A stretch of DNA of 64,000 nt from Streptomyces sp. Edi2 (GTDB taxonomy: Bacteria; Actinomycetota; Actinomycetes; Streptomycetales; Streptomycetaceae): NCBI RefSeq assembly GCF_040253635.1, contig NZ_JBEJGX010000003.1:7651501-7715500 (forward strand), given 5' to 3'. Below, in pieces: positions 51,818 to 59,754 of the stretch. The notes beneath the pieces were generated by a model. That model did not search any database and was not told where the DNA came from. It saw only the letters and a program-made list of their open reading frames with translations. Each line of letters opens with the position of its first letter. The first letter of the stretch is position 1. The translations under genes and the position numbers were made by a program.

Positions 51818-51902
51818 GGAGCGGAGTGGGCCCCGGAGCGCAACGGGCGTCGGAGCGGAAGGGGTGCTGGAGCGGAACGGGTGCTGGAGCGAAGTGCGCC
51901 CC
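51818..51902. repeat. 17-bp tandem repeat, five copies
   Basis: Five copies of a 17-bp unit such as GGAGCGGAACGGGTGCT, ending 13 nt before the stop of the beta-lactamase-fold gene. Copies differ at two to six positions. Confidence 0.75.
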
Positions 51903-51914
51903 GGCCCGCGTAGG

Positions 51915-52790
51915 TCAGTGCGCCAGATCGCGGTGGACGACCCGGGCGGCGCCCTCGACGGTATGTACGCCGTAGTCCATGGTGCGGCTTCCGGTGGAGA
52001 GGACGGCCATGCCGTAGTCGTGGCCGCTGCCGGTGAAGGAGCCGACGCTGTTGACCCGCCAGCCACCGGTGTCGCGCGGCAGCCAGCCGTTCTTGACGTG
52101 GACGGAGGTCGTGGCGGGGGCGCCGGCGGGGACTCCCCAGCGCTGGTCGGCCTCGACCCGGTGCATCAGGTCGAGGGCGTAGCCGCGGGAGTGTGCGGTG
52201 AGCACCGTGTTGTCCGTGGTGAGGAGCTGCATCAGGGCGAGCTGGTCGGCGGCGGTGACCTGGGTGAGGCCCCAGGCCTTGCCCGCGCCGGGGACGGTGT
52301 GCCCCATGCCGGCCAGGGACAGGAAGTGCTTGATACCGGCCGGGCGGATCTGGTGCCAGAGCGCCGAGGTCGCGGCGTTGTCCGACTTGGTGATCATGGC
52401 GGTGGTCTGCTTCACCTCGTGCGGGGTCAGCTTGCGGTGCGCCTCCTGGCTCTGCCGCAGCAGGGCACCGAGCACCGTGACCTTCACCACACTCGCCGAG
52501 TCGAAGTGGGTGCCGGCCTTGAACTCGCAGCGGGTGCGGGTCGGCCGGTCGTAGATCGCCAGCGCCGAGGCGCCCTTACGCCCGTGGAGGGCGTCGGCGA
52601 TGTCCTGGGACAGGGCGGGTGCCAGGCCCGGCTTCTTGGAGGTGCACACGACCTGGGAGTCGCCCACCGGCGTGCTGGAGGTGCTGGCCGAGGCCGAGGT
52701 CGCCGTGGTGAGTGCCGTGAGCAGTGCTCCGGCGGCCACGGCCGCGGCCAGCCCGCGGCGCGTCCGGGTCGCTATGCGTGATCCGTGCAT
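51915..52790 (-). CDS. Secreted class A beta-lactamase-fold serine hydrolase
   Basis: A 291-residue protein with a twin-Arg-containing signal peptide (TRTRRGLAAAVAAGALLTALTT, cleavage probably near residue 36). The penicillin-recognising motifs are Ser100-x-x-Lys103 (SVVK), Ser136-Asp137-Asn138 (SDN) and VKNGW in place of KTG. All three are present, but the third is altered, so true beta-lactam hydrolysis is uncertain; other Streptomyces secreted relatives of this type act on unknown substrates. ATG 52790 has a weak ribosome-binding site. Confidence 0.82.
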   Translation of the reverse strand: MHGSRIATRTRRGLAAAVAAGALLTALTTATSASASTSSTPVGDSQVVCTSKKPGLAPALSQDIADALHGRKGASALAIYDRPTRTRCEFKAGTHFDSASVVKVTVLGALLRQSQEAHRKLTPHEVKQTTAMITKSDNAATSALWHQIRPAGIKHFLSLAGMGHTVPGAGKAWGLTQVTAADQLALMQLLTTDNTVLTAHSRGYALDLMHRVEADQRWGVPAGAPATTSVHVKNGWLPRDTGGWRVNSVGSFTGSGHDYGMAVLSTGSRTMDYGVHTVEGAARVVHRDLAH

Positions 52791-53110
52791 GAAGGTGGTG
52801 TCCTGTCCCGCTGTGTATCGGAGGCCCGCTACCGGGTGGCCGGCCTCGGGTGACCGACGGTGCGCCGGGCCGCTGCGGCCGTGCTGCGGCCGGGGTCCCG
52901 GTTGAAAGGTCACAGTGACGATACGTGGCGGGGGTCTGGGCACCTTGATGGAATGTGGTGAATTGTCCGTTTTGAGGTTGCGCCTCGTGGTGTGATTTTC
53001 GACAAATCGGGCGGCGGGTGAGGCGCGGGCGGGTTCGTGGGGTGGGCGCCTCCTGGGTGCAACCTGGGTGTTTCTCGGGTTACCGGTGGGTGCGGACGGT
53101 TTCCAGGGGT
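52791..53110. other. Intergenic region upstream of the secreted hydrolase
   Basis: A 320-bp region with an AT-richer section (about 52940-53010) likely to hold the hydrolase promoter on the minus strand. No coding signal; no strong inverted repeat found. Confidence 0.4.
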
Positions 53111-53992
53111 CTAGGGGCGTGGCAGAGCCCTGCGGGGTTTGGCGGCGGTGTGTGGGCGGCGGGTGGCGGCCGCACGCCGCCGCCGTGCGCCGGCCATCAG
53201 CTGGCGGCTGCGCAGCGCCATCTCGATCTCGAAGCGGGTCCGCGGATCGCGCAGGCCGGCCCCGAACAGCTTCTCGAGCTGGCGCATCCGGTAGCGCACC
53301 GTCTGCGGGTGGATGCTGAGCGCCTTGGCCACCTCGGGAGCCCCCATGCCGCCGAGCCAGGCCAGCAGGGTCGCTTCCAGTCGCTCGCACCGCTCCGGCG
53401 TCAGTCCCGCGAGCGGGCTCAGATGGCGGGCGATCAGCGTGCGGGAGAGCGATTCGTCCTGGAGGAGCAGGAGGGATGAGAGGTGGTCGTCGACGAACAC
53501 CACGCCGGCCTCGGGGCCGTCGTGCGGGGACGCCAGATCCAGCAGTCGCGATGCGGAGCGTACGGACGCGGCCGCCTCGTGAGCCGGCACGGCATGGCCG
53601 ACCACGGCGGCGCGGTGCCGCAATACGCCTTTCAGTCTCGCCCTGCCGCTCTTGCCGTCGGCGAGCTGGGCGGGGATCAGCAGGCCCGGTGCCTCCTTCG
53701 GCGCGCTGACCAGACAGTCGCCCAGTGCGGACGCCACGAGATGGATGTCGGTGTCGGTGCGCAGCATGACGGCGCGCACCTTGTCGGGCAGCGGCCGGCC
53801 GCGTCGTAGTACCTCCTCGATCAGGCGGGTGACCTGCTGGTGACCGCCGTGCTCGATGACTTCCCGGAAGCCTGGATTGCGATCGCAAAGTGTTTGCGCG
53901 ATCAGCTCGGTCAGGATCGCGAGTTGCTCGTCTTCGCTGTCGGCCCGGATGCCGCGTTGCGGTAAGGCGTCGTTGAGGGCTTCGCTCACCAT
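53111..53992 (-). CDS. PucR/CdaR-type transcriptional regulator
   Basis: A 293-residue regulator. The C-terminal HTH is characteristic of the PucR family: LEATLLAWLGGMGAPEVAKALSIHPQTVRYRMRQLEKLFG at about residues 205-245. The middle is a GGDEF-like/sensory region without recognised motifs, and the C-terminus is a basic tail (GARRRRAAATRR). It is divergent from the peptidase operon at 54366 with a shared 373-bp promoter region, so it is the likely regulator of that operon. Confidence 0.88.
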   Translation of the reverse strand: MVSEALNDALPQRGIRADSEDEQLAILTELIAQTLCDRNPGFREVIEHGGHQQVTRLIEEVLRRGRPLPDKVRAVMLRTDTDIHLVASALGDCLVSAPKEAPGLLIPAQLADGKSGRARLKGVLRHRAAVVGHAVPAHEAAASVRSASRLLDLASPHDGPEAGVVFVDDHLSSLLLLQDESLSRTLIARHLSPLAGLTPERCERLEATLLAWLGGMGAPEVAKALSIHPQTVRYRMRQLEKLFGAGLRDPRTRFEIEMALRSRQLMAGARRRRAAATRRPHTAAKPRRALPRP

Positions 53993-54365
53993 TCTGCCTC
54001 TGTTTCATCGCGTGGGAAGCTGGTCCAGCCTGTTCTACCTCACCTGGCACGTGCCGTCGGCAGCTGACAGAACTCGTTCGGATGCCCTTTCGGAATCCGT
54101 CAGAAGTCCTTCCGCTTTGCGACAGAAACTGCCTGAGATGCGGTGCCACAAGAGCGTACCCCCAGGTTCCGGTTGGAAGGAATCGTGGTGCAGTAGCGAA
54201 GAAAACGTGATGCTCGCCTCAACGGGGCCGCACCGGCAGGTCCTGGACGGGGCGTCAGCCCGGAGGTCCTGGTTAGGCTGGGGGAGCTGTTCGGGCCCTC
54301 CGAACGTGATGTGAACGAGTGATGTCGGGAATCGTGCGGACCGCCTCCTAGCTGCGATAGGACTG
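53993..54365. other. Divergent regulatory region of the peptidase operon
   Basis: A 373-bp region between the PucR-type gene and dppA. It contains GTTCGG-gccct-CCGAAC at 54289-54305, a perfect 6-bp inverted repeat just downstream of a possible -10 (TTAGGCT, 54273-54279). No gene recognised. Confidence 0.45.
54289..54305. promoter_or_regulatory. Candidate operator of the peptidase operon
   Basis: GTTCGG-gccct-CCGAAC, a perfect inverted repeat 61 nt upstream of the dppA start, immediately downstream of the possible -10. It could bind the divergently encoded PucR-type regulator; binding is inferred. Confidence 0.4.
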
Positions 54366-55205
54366 GTGAATGTGAAGATCCTCATCTCCGCGGACATGGA
54401 GGGCGCCACGGGCGTGACCTGGCCGGCCGATGTGCTGCCCGGCACCCCTCAATGGGAGCGCTGCCGCCATATGTTCACGTCCGACGTCAATGCGGCGATC
54501 GCCGGATTCTTCGACGGCGGGGCCGACGAGGTGCTGGTCAACGAGGCGCACTGGACCATGCGCAATCTCCTGCTGGAACAGCTCGACGAGCGGGCGCAGA
54601 TGCTCACCGGACGGCACAAATCGCTCAGCATGGTCGAAGGTGTGCAGCACGGCGACGTCGACGGCATCGCCTTCGTCGGCTACCACACCGGGGCGGGCAC
54701 CGAAGGCGTCCTTGCGCACACCTACCTCGCCAACACCCTCACCGGGGTCTGGGTCGACGGCACCCGCGCGAGCGAGGGCTATCTCAACTCCCTTGTGGTC
54801 GCCGAGTACGGCGTACCGGTGGTGCTGGTCACCGGCGACGACCGCACCTGCCAGGACGCGCTGGGCTACGCCCCGCAGGCACCGGGTGTGGCGGTCAAGG
54901 ACTATGTGTCGCGCTATGCGGCGGTGTGCCGGCCGCCGGCCCGTACGGCAGCCGAGATCCGGGCCGCGGCCTGCAAGGGGACGGCGCTGGCGGTACGTCA
55001 CGAACCCTCCCGGCGCGGACCGTTCCGGTTCGAGTTGGAGTTCGACGCCGAGCATCTGGTGGGCGCCGCGACCTGCATTCCCGGCGTGGAGCGAACGGGA
55101 GAGCGCCGCGCTGCGTATACCTGTCAGGACATGTACGAAGCCATCCGGTGCTTCAAGGCGGTCACCACCGTCGTGTCGTCCGCCGTGGAGGAGCAATATG
55201 GCTGA
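54366..55205 (+). CDS. D-aminopeptidase, M55 (DppA) family
   Basis: A 279-residue zinc D-aminopeptidase. ISADMEGATG provides the Asp and Glu ligands; VNEAHWTMRNL, GYHTGAGTEGVLAHT and ASEGYLNSLVVAEYGVPVVLVTGDD contain the other conserved His and Glu residues. DppA releases N-terminal D-residues such as D-Ala-D-Ala from peptides. The family forms decamers. The GTG start opens a four-gene operon; the stop overlaps the next start by 8 nt. Confidence 0.92.
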   Translation: MNVKILISADMEGATGVTWPADVLPGTPQWERCRHMFTSDVNAAIAGFFDGGADEVLVNEAHWTMRNLLLEQLDERAQMLTGRHKSLSMVEGVQHGDVDGIAFVGYHTGAGTEGVLAHTYLANTLTGVWVDGTRASEGYLNSLVVAEYGVPVVLVTGDDRTCQDALGYAPQAPGVAVKDYVSRYAAVCRPPARTAAEIRAAACKGTALAVRHEPSRRGPFRFELEFDAEHLVGAATCIPGVERTGERRAAYTCQDMYEAIRCFKAVTTVVSSAVEEQYG

Positions 55206-56562
55206 GCGGGAGAGGGCCGGGGGACCGGCGGCCGAACAGGCCGCCGTGGTCGATGGGCAGACGCTCGACGAGGTGGTGCGGTTCACCTCCGAGCTGATCC
55301 GGATCGATACCAGCAACGCCGGTGACGGCACCTGCCGGGAACGCCCGGCCGCCGAGTACGTCGCCGAGCGGCTGGCCGGGGCCGGGCTGACGCCGACACT
55401 CCTGGAGCGCAGCAAGGGCCGTACGAATGTCGTCGCCCGGATCGAGGGCACCGACCCCGGGGCCGACGCCCTGCTGGTGCACGGTCATCTGGACGTGGTC
55501 CCCGCCGAGCCCGCCGACTGGAGCGTGCACCCCTTCTCCGGCGAGGTCCGCGACGGCGTGGTCTGGGGCCGGGGCGCCATCGACATGAAGAACATGGACG
55601 CGATGGTGCTCGCCGCCGTACGGCAGTGGGCCCGCAGCGGGGTGCGGCCGCGGCGTGACATCGTGCTGGCCTTCACCGCCGACGAGGAGGCCAGCGCCGA
55701 GGACGGCGCGGGCTTCCTGGCCGACCGGCACGCCGGGCTCTTCGAGGGCTGCACCGAAGGCATCAGCGAGTCCGGGGCCTTCACCTTCCATGCGGACCGC
55801 GGGATGCGGCTGTACCCGGTCGCGGCGGGGGAGCGTGGCACCGCCTGGCTGAAGCTGACCGCCAGGGGCCGGGCGGGGCACGGCTCGAAGGTCAACCGCG
55901 ACAACGCCGTCAGCCGGCTGGCCGCCGCCGTGGCCCGGATCGGCGCGCACGAGTGGCCGGTCCGGCTCACCCCGACCGTGCGGGCCGCGCTCGGCAGACT
56001 CGCCGAGCTGTACGCCGTCGAGGTGGCTGCCGACGCACCGCACTTCGACGTCGATGCGCTGCTCGGCCGGCTCGGCGCGGCCGCCGAGCTGGTCGAGCCG
56101 ACCGTCCGCAACAGCGCCAACCCGACGATGCTCTCGGCCGGTTACAAGGTCAATGTGATCCCGGGATCGGCCGTCGCGTATGTGGACGGCCGGGTGCTCC
56201 CCGGGGGAGAGGCGGAGTTCCGTACGACCATGGACGAGCTCACGGGGCCCGGGGTGAGCTGGGATTACGACCATCGCGAGGTCGCGCTGCAGGCCCCGGT
56301 CGACTCCCCGACGTACGGCGCGATGCGGGCCGCGATCGAGCGCTTCGACCCGGACGGCCATGTCGTGCCGTACTGCATGTCCGGCGGCACGGACGCCAAG
56401 CAGTTCTCCCGGCTGGGCATCACCGGCTATGGTTTCTCGCCGCTCAAACTGCCCGAGGGGTTCGACTACCAGGCGCTCTTCCACGGCGTGGACGAGCGCG
56501 TGCCGGTCGAGGGGCTGCACTTCGGCGTCCGGGTACTCGATCATTTCCTGCGCACGGTCTGA
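55198..56562 (+). CDS. M20/M25/M40-family metallopeptidase
   Basis: A 454-residue M20 peptidase. ALLVHGHLDVVPAE gives the first His-Asp pair; WGRGAIDMKNMDAMVLAA the bridging Asp; FTADEEASAEDGAGFLADRH the catalytic and binding Glu; CMSGGTDAKQFSRLG the late region. It should remove residues from peptides or deacylate amino acids. ATG 55198 lies inside the 3' end of dppA, giving an 8-nt overlap. Confidence 0.92.
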   Translation: MAERERAGGPAAEQAAVVDGQTLDEVVRFTSELIRIDTSNAGDGTCRERPAAEYVAERLAGAGLTPTLLERSKGRTNVVARIEGTDPGADALLVHGHLDVVPAEPADWSVHPFSGEVRDGVVWGRGAIDMKNMDAMVLAAVRQWARSGVRPRRDIVLAFTADEEASAEDGAGFLADRHAGLFEGCTEGISESGAFTFHADRGMRLYPVAAGERGTAWLKLTARGRAGHGSKVNRDNAVSRLAAAVARIGAHEWPVRLTPTVRAALGRLAELYAVEVAADAPHFDVDALLGRLGAAAELVEPTVRNSANPTMLSAGYKVNVIPGSAVAYVDGRVLPGGEAEFRTTMDELTGPGVSWDYDHREVALQAPVDSPTYGAMRAAIERFDPDGHVVPYCMSGGTDAKQFSRLGITGYGFSPLKLPEGFDYQALFHGVDERVPVEGLHFGVRVLDHFLRTV

Positions 56563-56604
56563 CCGGCCGGAGCACGCCCGACCGGTGGAGGAGAGGAACT
56601 GCAG

Positions 56605-58671
56605 ATGGTGACCACGGCTCCGTACGGCGGCTGGACGTCCCCGATAGATGCCCGGGCGGTCGCCGCGCACGACGGCCGGCCGGCCTTTGTCGGCGCGGTC
56701 GGCGACGAGGTGTGGTGGACGGAGCCGCGGCCCGCGGAGGGCGGCCGGCGGGCGCTGGTCCGCCGGCGGCCGGACGGCACCGAGGAGTCGGTGCTGCCCG
56801 CGCCCTGGAACGTCCGCAGCCGGGTGCTGGAGTACGGCGGCCAGCCCTGGGCCGGCACGGTCACCGAGCACGGACCGCTCCTGGTCTTCAGCAACTTCGC
56901 CGACCAGCGGCTGTACGTCTGCACACCGGACGGCGGCGGCGACGGCGACCCGCGCCCGCTCACCCCGCTCTCCGGCATCGGCGCCGGACTGCGCTGGGTC
57001 GATCCGGTACTGCGCCCCGAACTCGGCGAGGTGTGGTGCGTCCTGGAGGAGTTCACGGGCGACCGGCCGACCGATGTGCGCAGGGTGATCGCGGCCGTGC
57101 CGCTCGATGGTTCCGCCGCCGAAAACCGCTCCCGGGTACGGGAGTTGAGCGATGACCGGCACCGCTTTGTGACCGGCCCCCGGATCTCCGCGGACGGGCG
57201 GCGGGCCGCATGGATCGCCTGGGACCACCCCCTGATGCCCTGGGAGGGCACGCTGGCGATGGTGGCAAGGGTCACCGGCAAGGGCGAGTTCGAGGACATC
57301 CGGCCGCTCGTCGGCAACCTCGGCACCGGCGAGCCGGACGGCGGCGCTGCCGGGGAGTCCGTCGCGCAGATCGAGTGGGCGGCGGACGGCTCGCTGCTCT
57401 TCGTCTCGGACCGCAGCGGCTGGTGGGAGGTGCAGCGCATCGATCCCGACGGCGGGGGCGCGCAGCCGGGCGTGGGGGAGGAGCCGGGCCCCGGCGAGGG
57501 CGATGGCGCGGTGGCCCTGTGCCCCTCCCGGCAGGAGGAGTTCGGCGGGCCGCTGTGGAATGTCGGGCAGCGCTGGTTCCTGCCCCTGGAGAACGGCACC
57601 GTCGCGGTGATCCACGGCCGCGGATCCACCACCCTGGGCATCCTCGACCCGGTGACCGGCGAACTCGTCGACTCCGCCGGCCCGTGGACGGAGTGGGCGC
57701 CCACCCTCGCCGTGCAGGGCAGCCGCGTCCTCGGTATCGCCGCCGGCCCGCACAGCTCGTACGAGATCGCCGAGCTGGACACCTGCACCGGACGCACCCG
57801 GGTGATCGCCTGCCGGCACGCCGACGTCCTGGACCCGGCCTACTACCCCCGGCCGCGGAGCCGTACCTTCACCGGCCCCGGCGGACGGGACATCCACGCC
57901 CATATCTATCCGCCGCACAACCCCGACCACCGGGCGCCCGACGGCGAGTTGCCGCCCTTCGTGGTGTGGGCGCACGGCGGCCCCACCGGCCACGCCCCCA
58001 TGGTGCTCGACCTGGAGATCGCCTACTTCACCTCCCGGGGCATCGGTATCGCCGAGGTCAACTACGGCGGGTCGACGGGCTACGGCCGGGAGTACCGCGA
58101 GCGGTTGCGCGGCCAGTGGGGCGTGGTGGACGTCGAGGACTGCGCCGCCGTCGCCCGGGCGCTGGCCGACGAGGGCACCGCCGACCGTGCGCGGCTGGCC
58201 ATCCGCGGCGGCAGCGCCGGCGGCTGGACCACCGCCGCCTCCCTGACCGCCACCGACCTCTACGCCTGCGGCACCATCAGCTACCCGATCCTGGACCTGA
58301 CCGGCTGGGCCACCGACGAGACCCATGACTTCGAATCGCAGTATCTGGAGTCGCTGGTCGGTCCGCTCGCGGAGGTGCCCGACCGCTACCGCGAACGCTC
58401 GCCGCTGCACCGCGCGGACCGTATCGCCGCGCCGTTCCTGCTGCTCCAGGGCCTGGACGATGTGATCTGCCCGCCCGTGCAGTGCGAACGGTTCCTCGCC
58501 GCGGTCGCCGGGCGCGGTACCCCGCACGCCTATCTGGCCTTTGCGGGGGAGGGGCACGGCTTCCGCCGGGCGGACACCATCGTGCGGGCCGTGGAAGCCG
58601 AACTCTCCCTGTATTCCCAGACCTTCGGACTCGCCCGGAGCGATGTCCCGGAGCTGGAGCTGCGCGGATGA
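56605..58671 (+). CDS. S9-family prolyl oligopeptidase-like peptidase
   Basis: A 688-residue serine peptidase. Residues 1-420 form a beta-propeller; residues 430-688 are the hydrolase domain with IRGGSAGGWTTAASL (nucleophile Ser), LQGLDDVICPP (Asp) and FAGEGHGFRRAD (His). No signal peptide, so cytoplasmic. It cleaves oligopeptides, often with Pro or at acyl-peptides. Its ATG has GGAGGAGAGG upstream. It overlaps the downstream LD-carboxypeptidase by 4 nt (ATGA). Confidence 0.92.
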   Translation: MVTTAPYGGWTSPIDARAVAAHDGRPAFVGAVGDEVWWTEPRPAEGGRRALVRRRPDGTEESVLPAPWNVRSRVLEYGGQPWAGTVTEHGPLLVFSNFADQRLYVCTPDGGGDGDPRPLTPLSGIGAGLRWVDPVLRPELGEVWCVLEEFTGDRPTDVRRVIAAVPLDGSAAENRSRVRELSDDRHRFVTGPRISADGRRAAWIAWDHPLMPWEGTLAMVARVTGKGEFEDIRPLVGNLGTGEPDGGAAGESVAQIEWAADGSLLFVSDRSGWWEVQRIDPDGGGAQPGVGEEPGPGEGDGAVALCPSRQEEFGGPLWNVGQRWFLPLENGTVAVIHGRGSTTLGILDPVTGELVDSAGPWTEWAPTLAVQGSRVLGIAAGPHSSYEIAELDTCTGRTRVIACRHADVLDPAYYPRPRSRTFTGPGGRDIHAHIYPPHNPDHRAPDGELPPFVVWAHGGPTGHAPMVLDLEIAYFTSRGIGIAEVNYGGSTGYGREYRERLRGQWGVVDVEDCAAVARALADEGTADRARLAIRGGSAGGWTTAASLTATDLYACGTISYPILDLTGWATDETHDFESQYLESLVGPLAEVPDRYRERSPLHRADRIAAPFLLLQGLDDVICPPVQCERFLAAVAGRGTPHAYLAFAGEGHGFRRADTIVRAVEAELSLYSQTFGLARSDVPELELRG

Positions 58672-59600
58672 CCGCGGCGGAGCCGGTGCGGCCGCCGCGG
58701 CTGCGGCCCGGCGACCGGGTGGCGGTGGTGGCACCCAGCGGTCCCCTCGCACCGGAGCGGCTGGACCGCGGGCTGGACGTACTGCGGGGCTGGGACCTCG
58801 ACCCGGTCGCCGCGCCGCACGCCAGGGACACCCACCCGACCCTGCGCTATCTGGCCGCGGCCGACGAGGAGCGGGCCCACGACCTGCAGCAGGCCTGGTG
58901 CGACCCCGCCGTCAAGGCCGTGTTCGCGGCACGGGGCGGCTACGGTGCCCAGCGGATGGTCGACCTGCTGGACTGGGACGCCCTCCGGGCCGCGGCCCCC
59001 AAACCACTGGTCGGCTTCAGCGATGTGACGGTGCTGCACGAGGCGTTCGCGGTGCGCGCCGGGGTGTCCACCCTGCACGGGCCGGCCGTGGCGGGTGAGG
59101 TCTTCCTCAAGGACGACGCCACCCGCGAGCATCTGCGGCGCACGCTCTTCGCGCCCGAGACCGTCCGGGCCCTGGTGTCGCCGACCGCCCGGCCGCTGGT
59201 GCCCGGGCGGGCCCGCGGCGTCACCCTCGGCGGCTGTCTGACCATGCTCGCCACCGAGGTGGGCACCCCGCGGGCCAGGCGCGGTGCGGCGGGCGGTCTT
59301 CTGATGCTGGAGGACATCGGCGAACCGCCGTACCGTCTCGACCGCGCGCTCACCCAACTCCTGCGAGCCGGCTGGCTGGACGGTGTCGCCGGCATCGTGC
59401 TCGGGTCCTGGGCCGGCTGCGGTCCCTACGAACGGGTGCGGGAGGTACTGCGGGACCGGCTGGGCGGGCTCGGGGTGCCGGTGGCCGAGGAGTTCGGCTT
59501 CGGGCACGGCGACTCCGCGCTGACCTTGCCGCTGGGCGTCCCCGCGGAGCTGGACGCGACGGCCGGCACGCTGACCTTCGAGCGAACGGCGACCGTCTGA
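58668..59600 (+). CDS. LD-carboxypeptidase, S66 family
   Basis: A 310-residue S66 peptidase of the LdcA/MccF type. GYGAQRMVDLLDW and the nucleophile Ser in LVGFSDVTVLHEAF; Glu in LEDIGEPPYRLDRALTQLL; His in FGFGHGDSALTLPLG. It removes D-Ala from tetrapeptide stem peptides of murein (LdcA) or degrades microcin C-like compounds (MccF). With DppA upstream, murein-peptide recycling is the likelier role. It is the last gene of the operon. Confidence 0.9.
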   Translation: MTAAEPVRPPRLRPGDRVAVVAPSGPLAPERLDRGLDVLRGWDLDPVAAPHARDTHPTLRYLAAADEERAHDLQQAWCDPAVKAVFAARGGYGAQRMVDLLDWDALRAAAPKPLVGFSDVTVLHEAFAVRAGVSTLHGPAVAGEVFLKDDATREHLRRTLFAPETVRALVSPTARPLVPGRARGVTLGGCLTMLATEVGTPRARRGAAGGLLMLEDIGEPPYRLDRALTQLLRAGWLDGVAGIVLGSWAGCGPYERVREVLRDRLGGLGVPVAEEFGFGHGDSALTLPLGVPAELDATAGTLTFERTATV

Positions 59601-59754
59601 GCGGGCCGCGCGCCGCGGCCACGGCCTCCCTCGTTCGGCCGTGAACTGACGTCCTAACGGCGGCGCACGCCAGGGCCGTTGCATTCCCTCTCCCCGTCAC
59701 ACAGCATGAGCCCGCCGCTACCGACTGGTTGGTGCAACGTGTGTGGAGGTCTTC

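Noticed and set aside
51915..52790. Functional beta-lactam resistance gene
   Set aside because: SxxK and SDN are present, but the KTG element reads KNG and there is no regulator or resistance context, so I only call the fold.
55162..58752. Minus-strand open frame of 1196 codons across the peptidase operon
   Set aside because: Antisense shadow of the M20 and S9 peptidase genes, with low-complexity Gly/Arg/Val composition.
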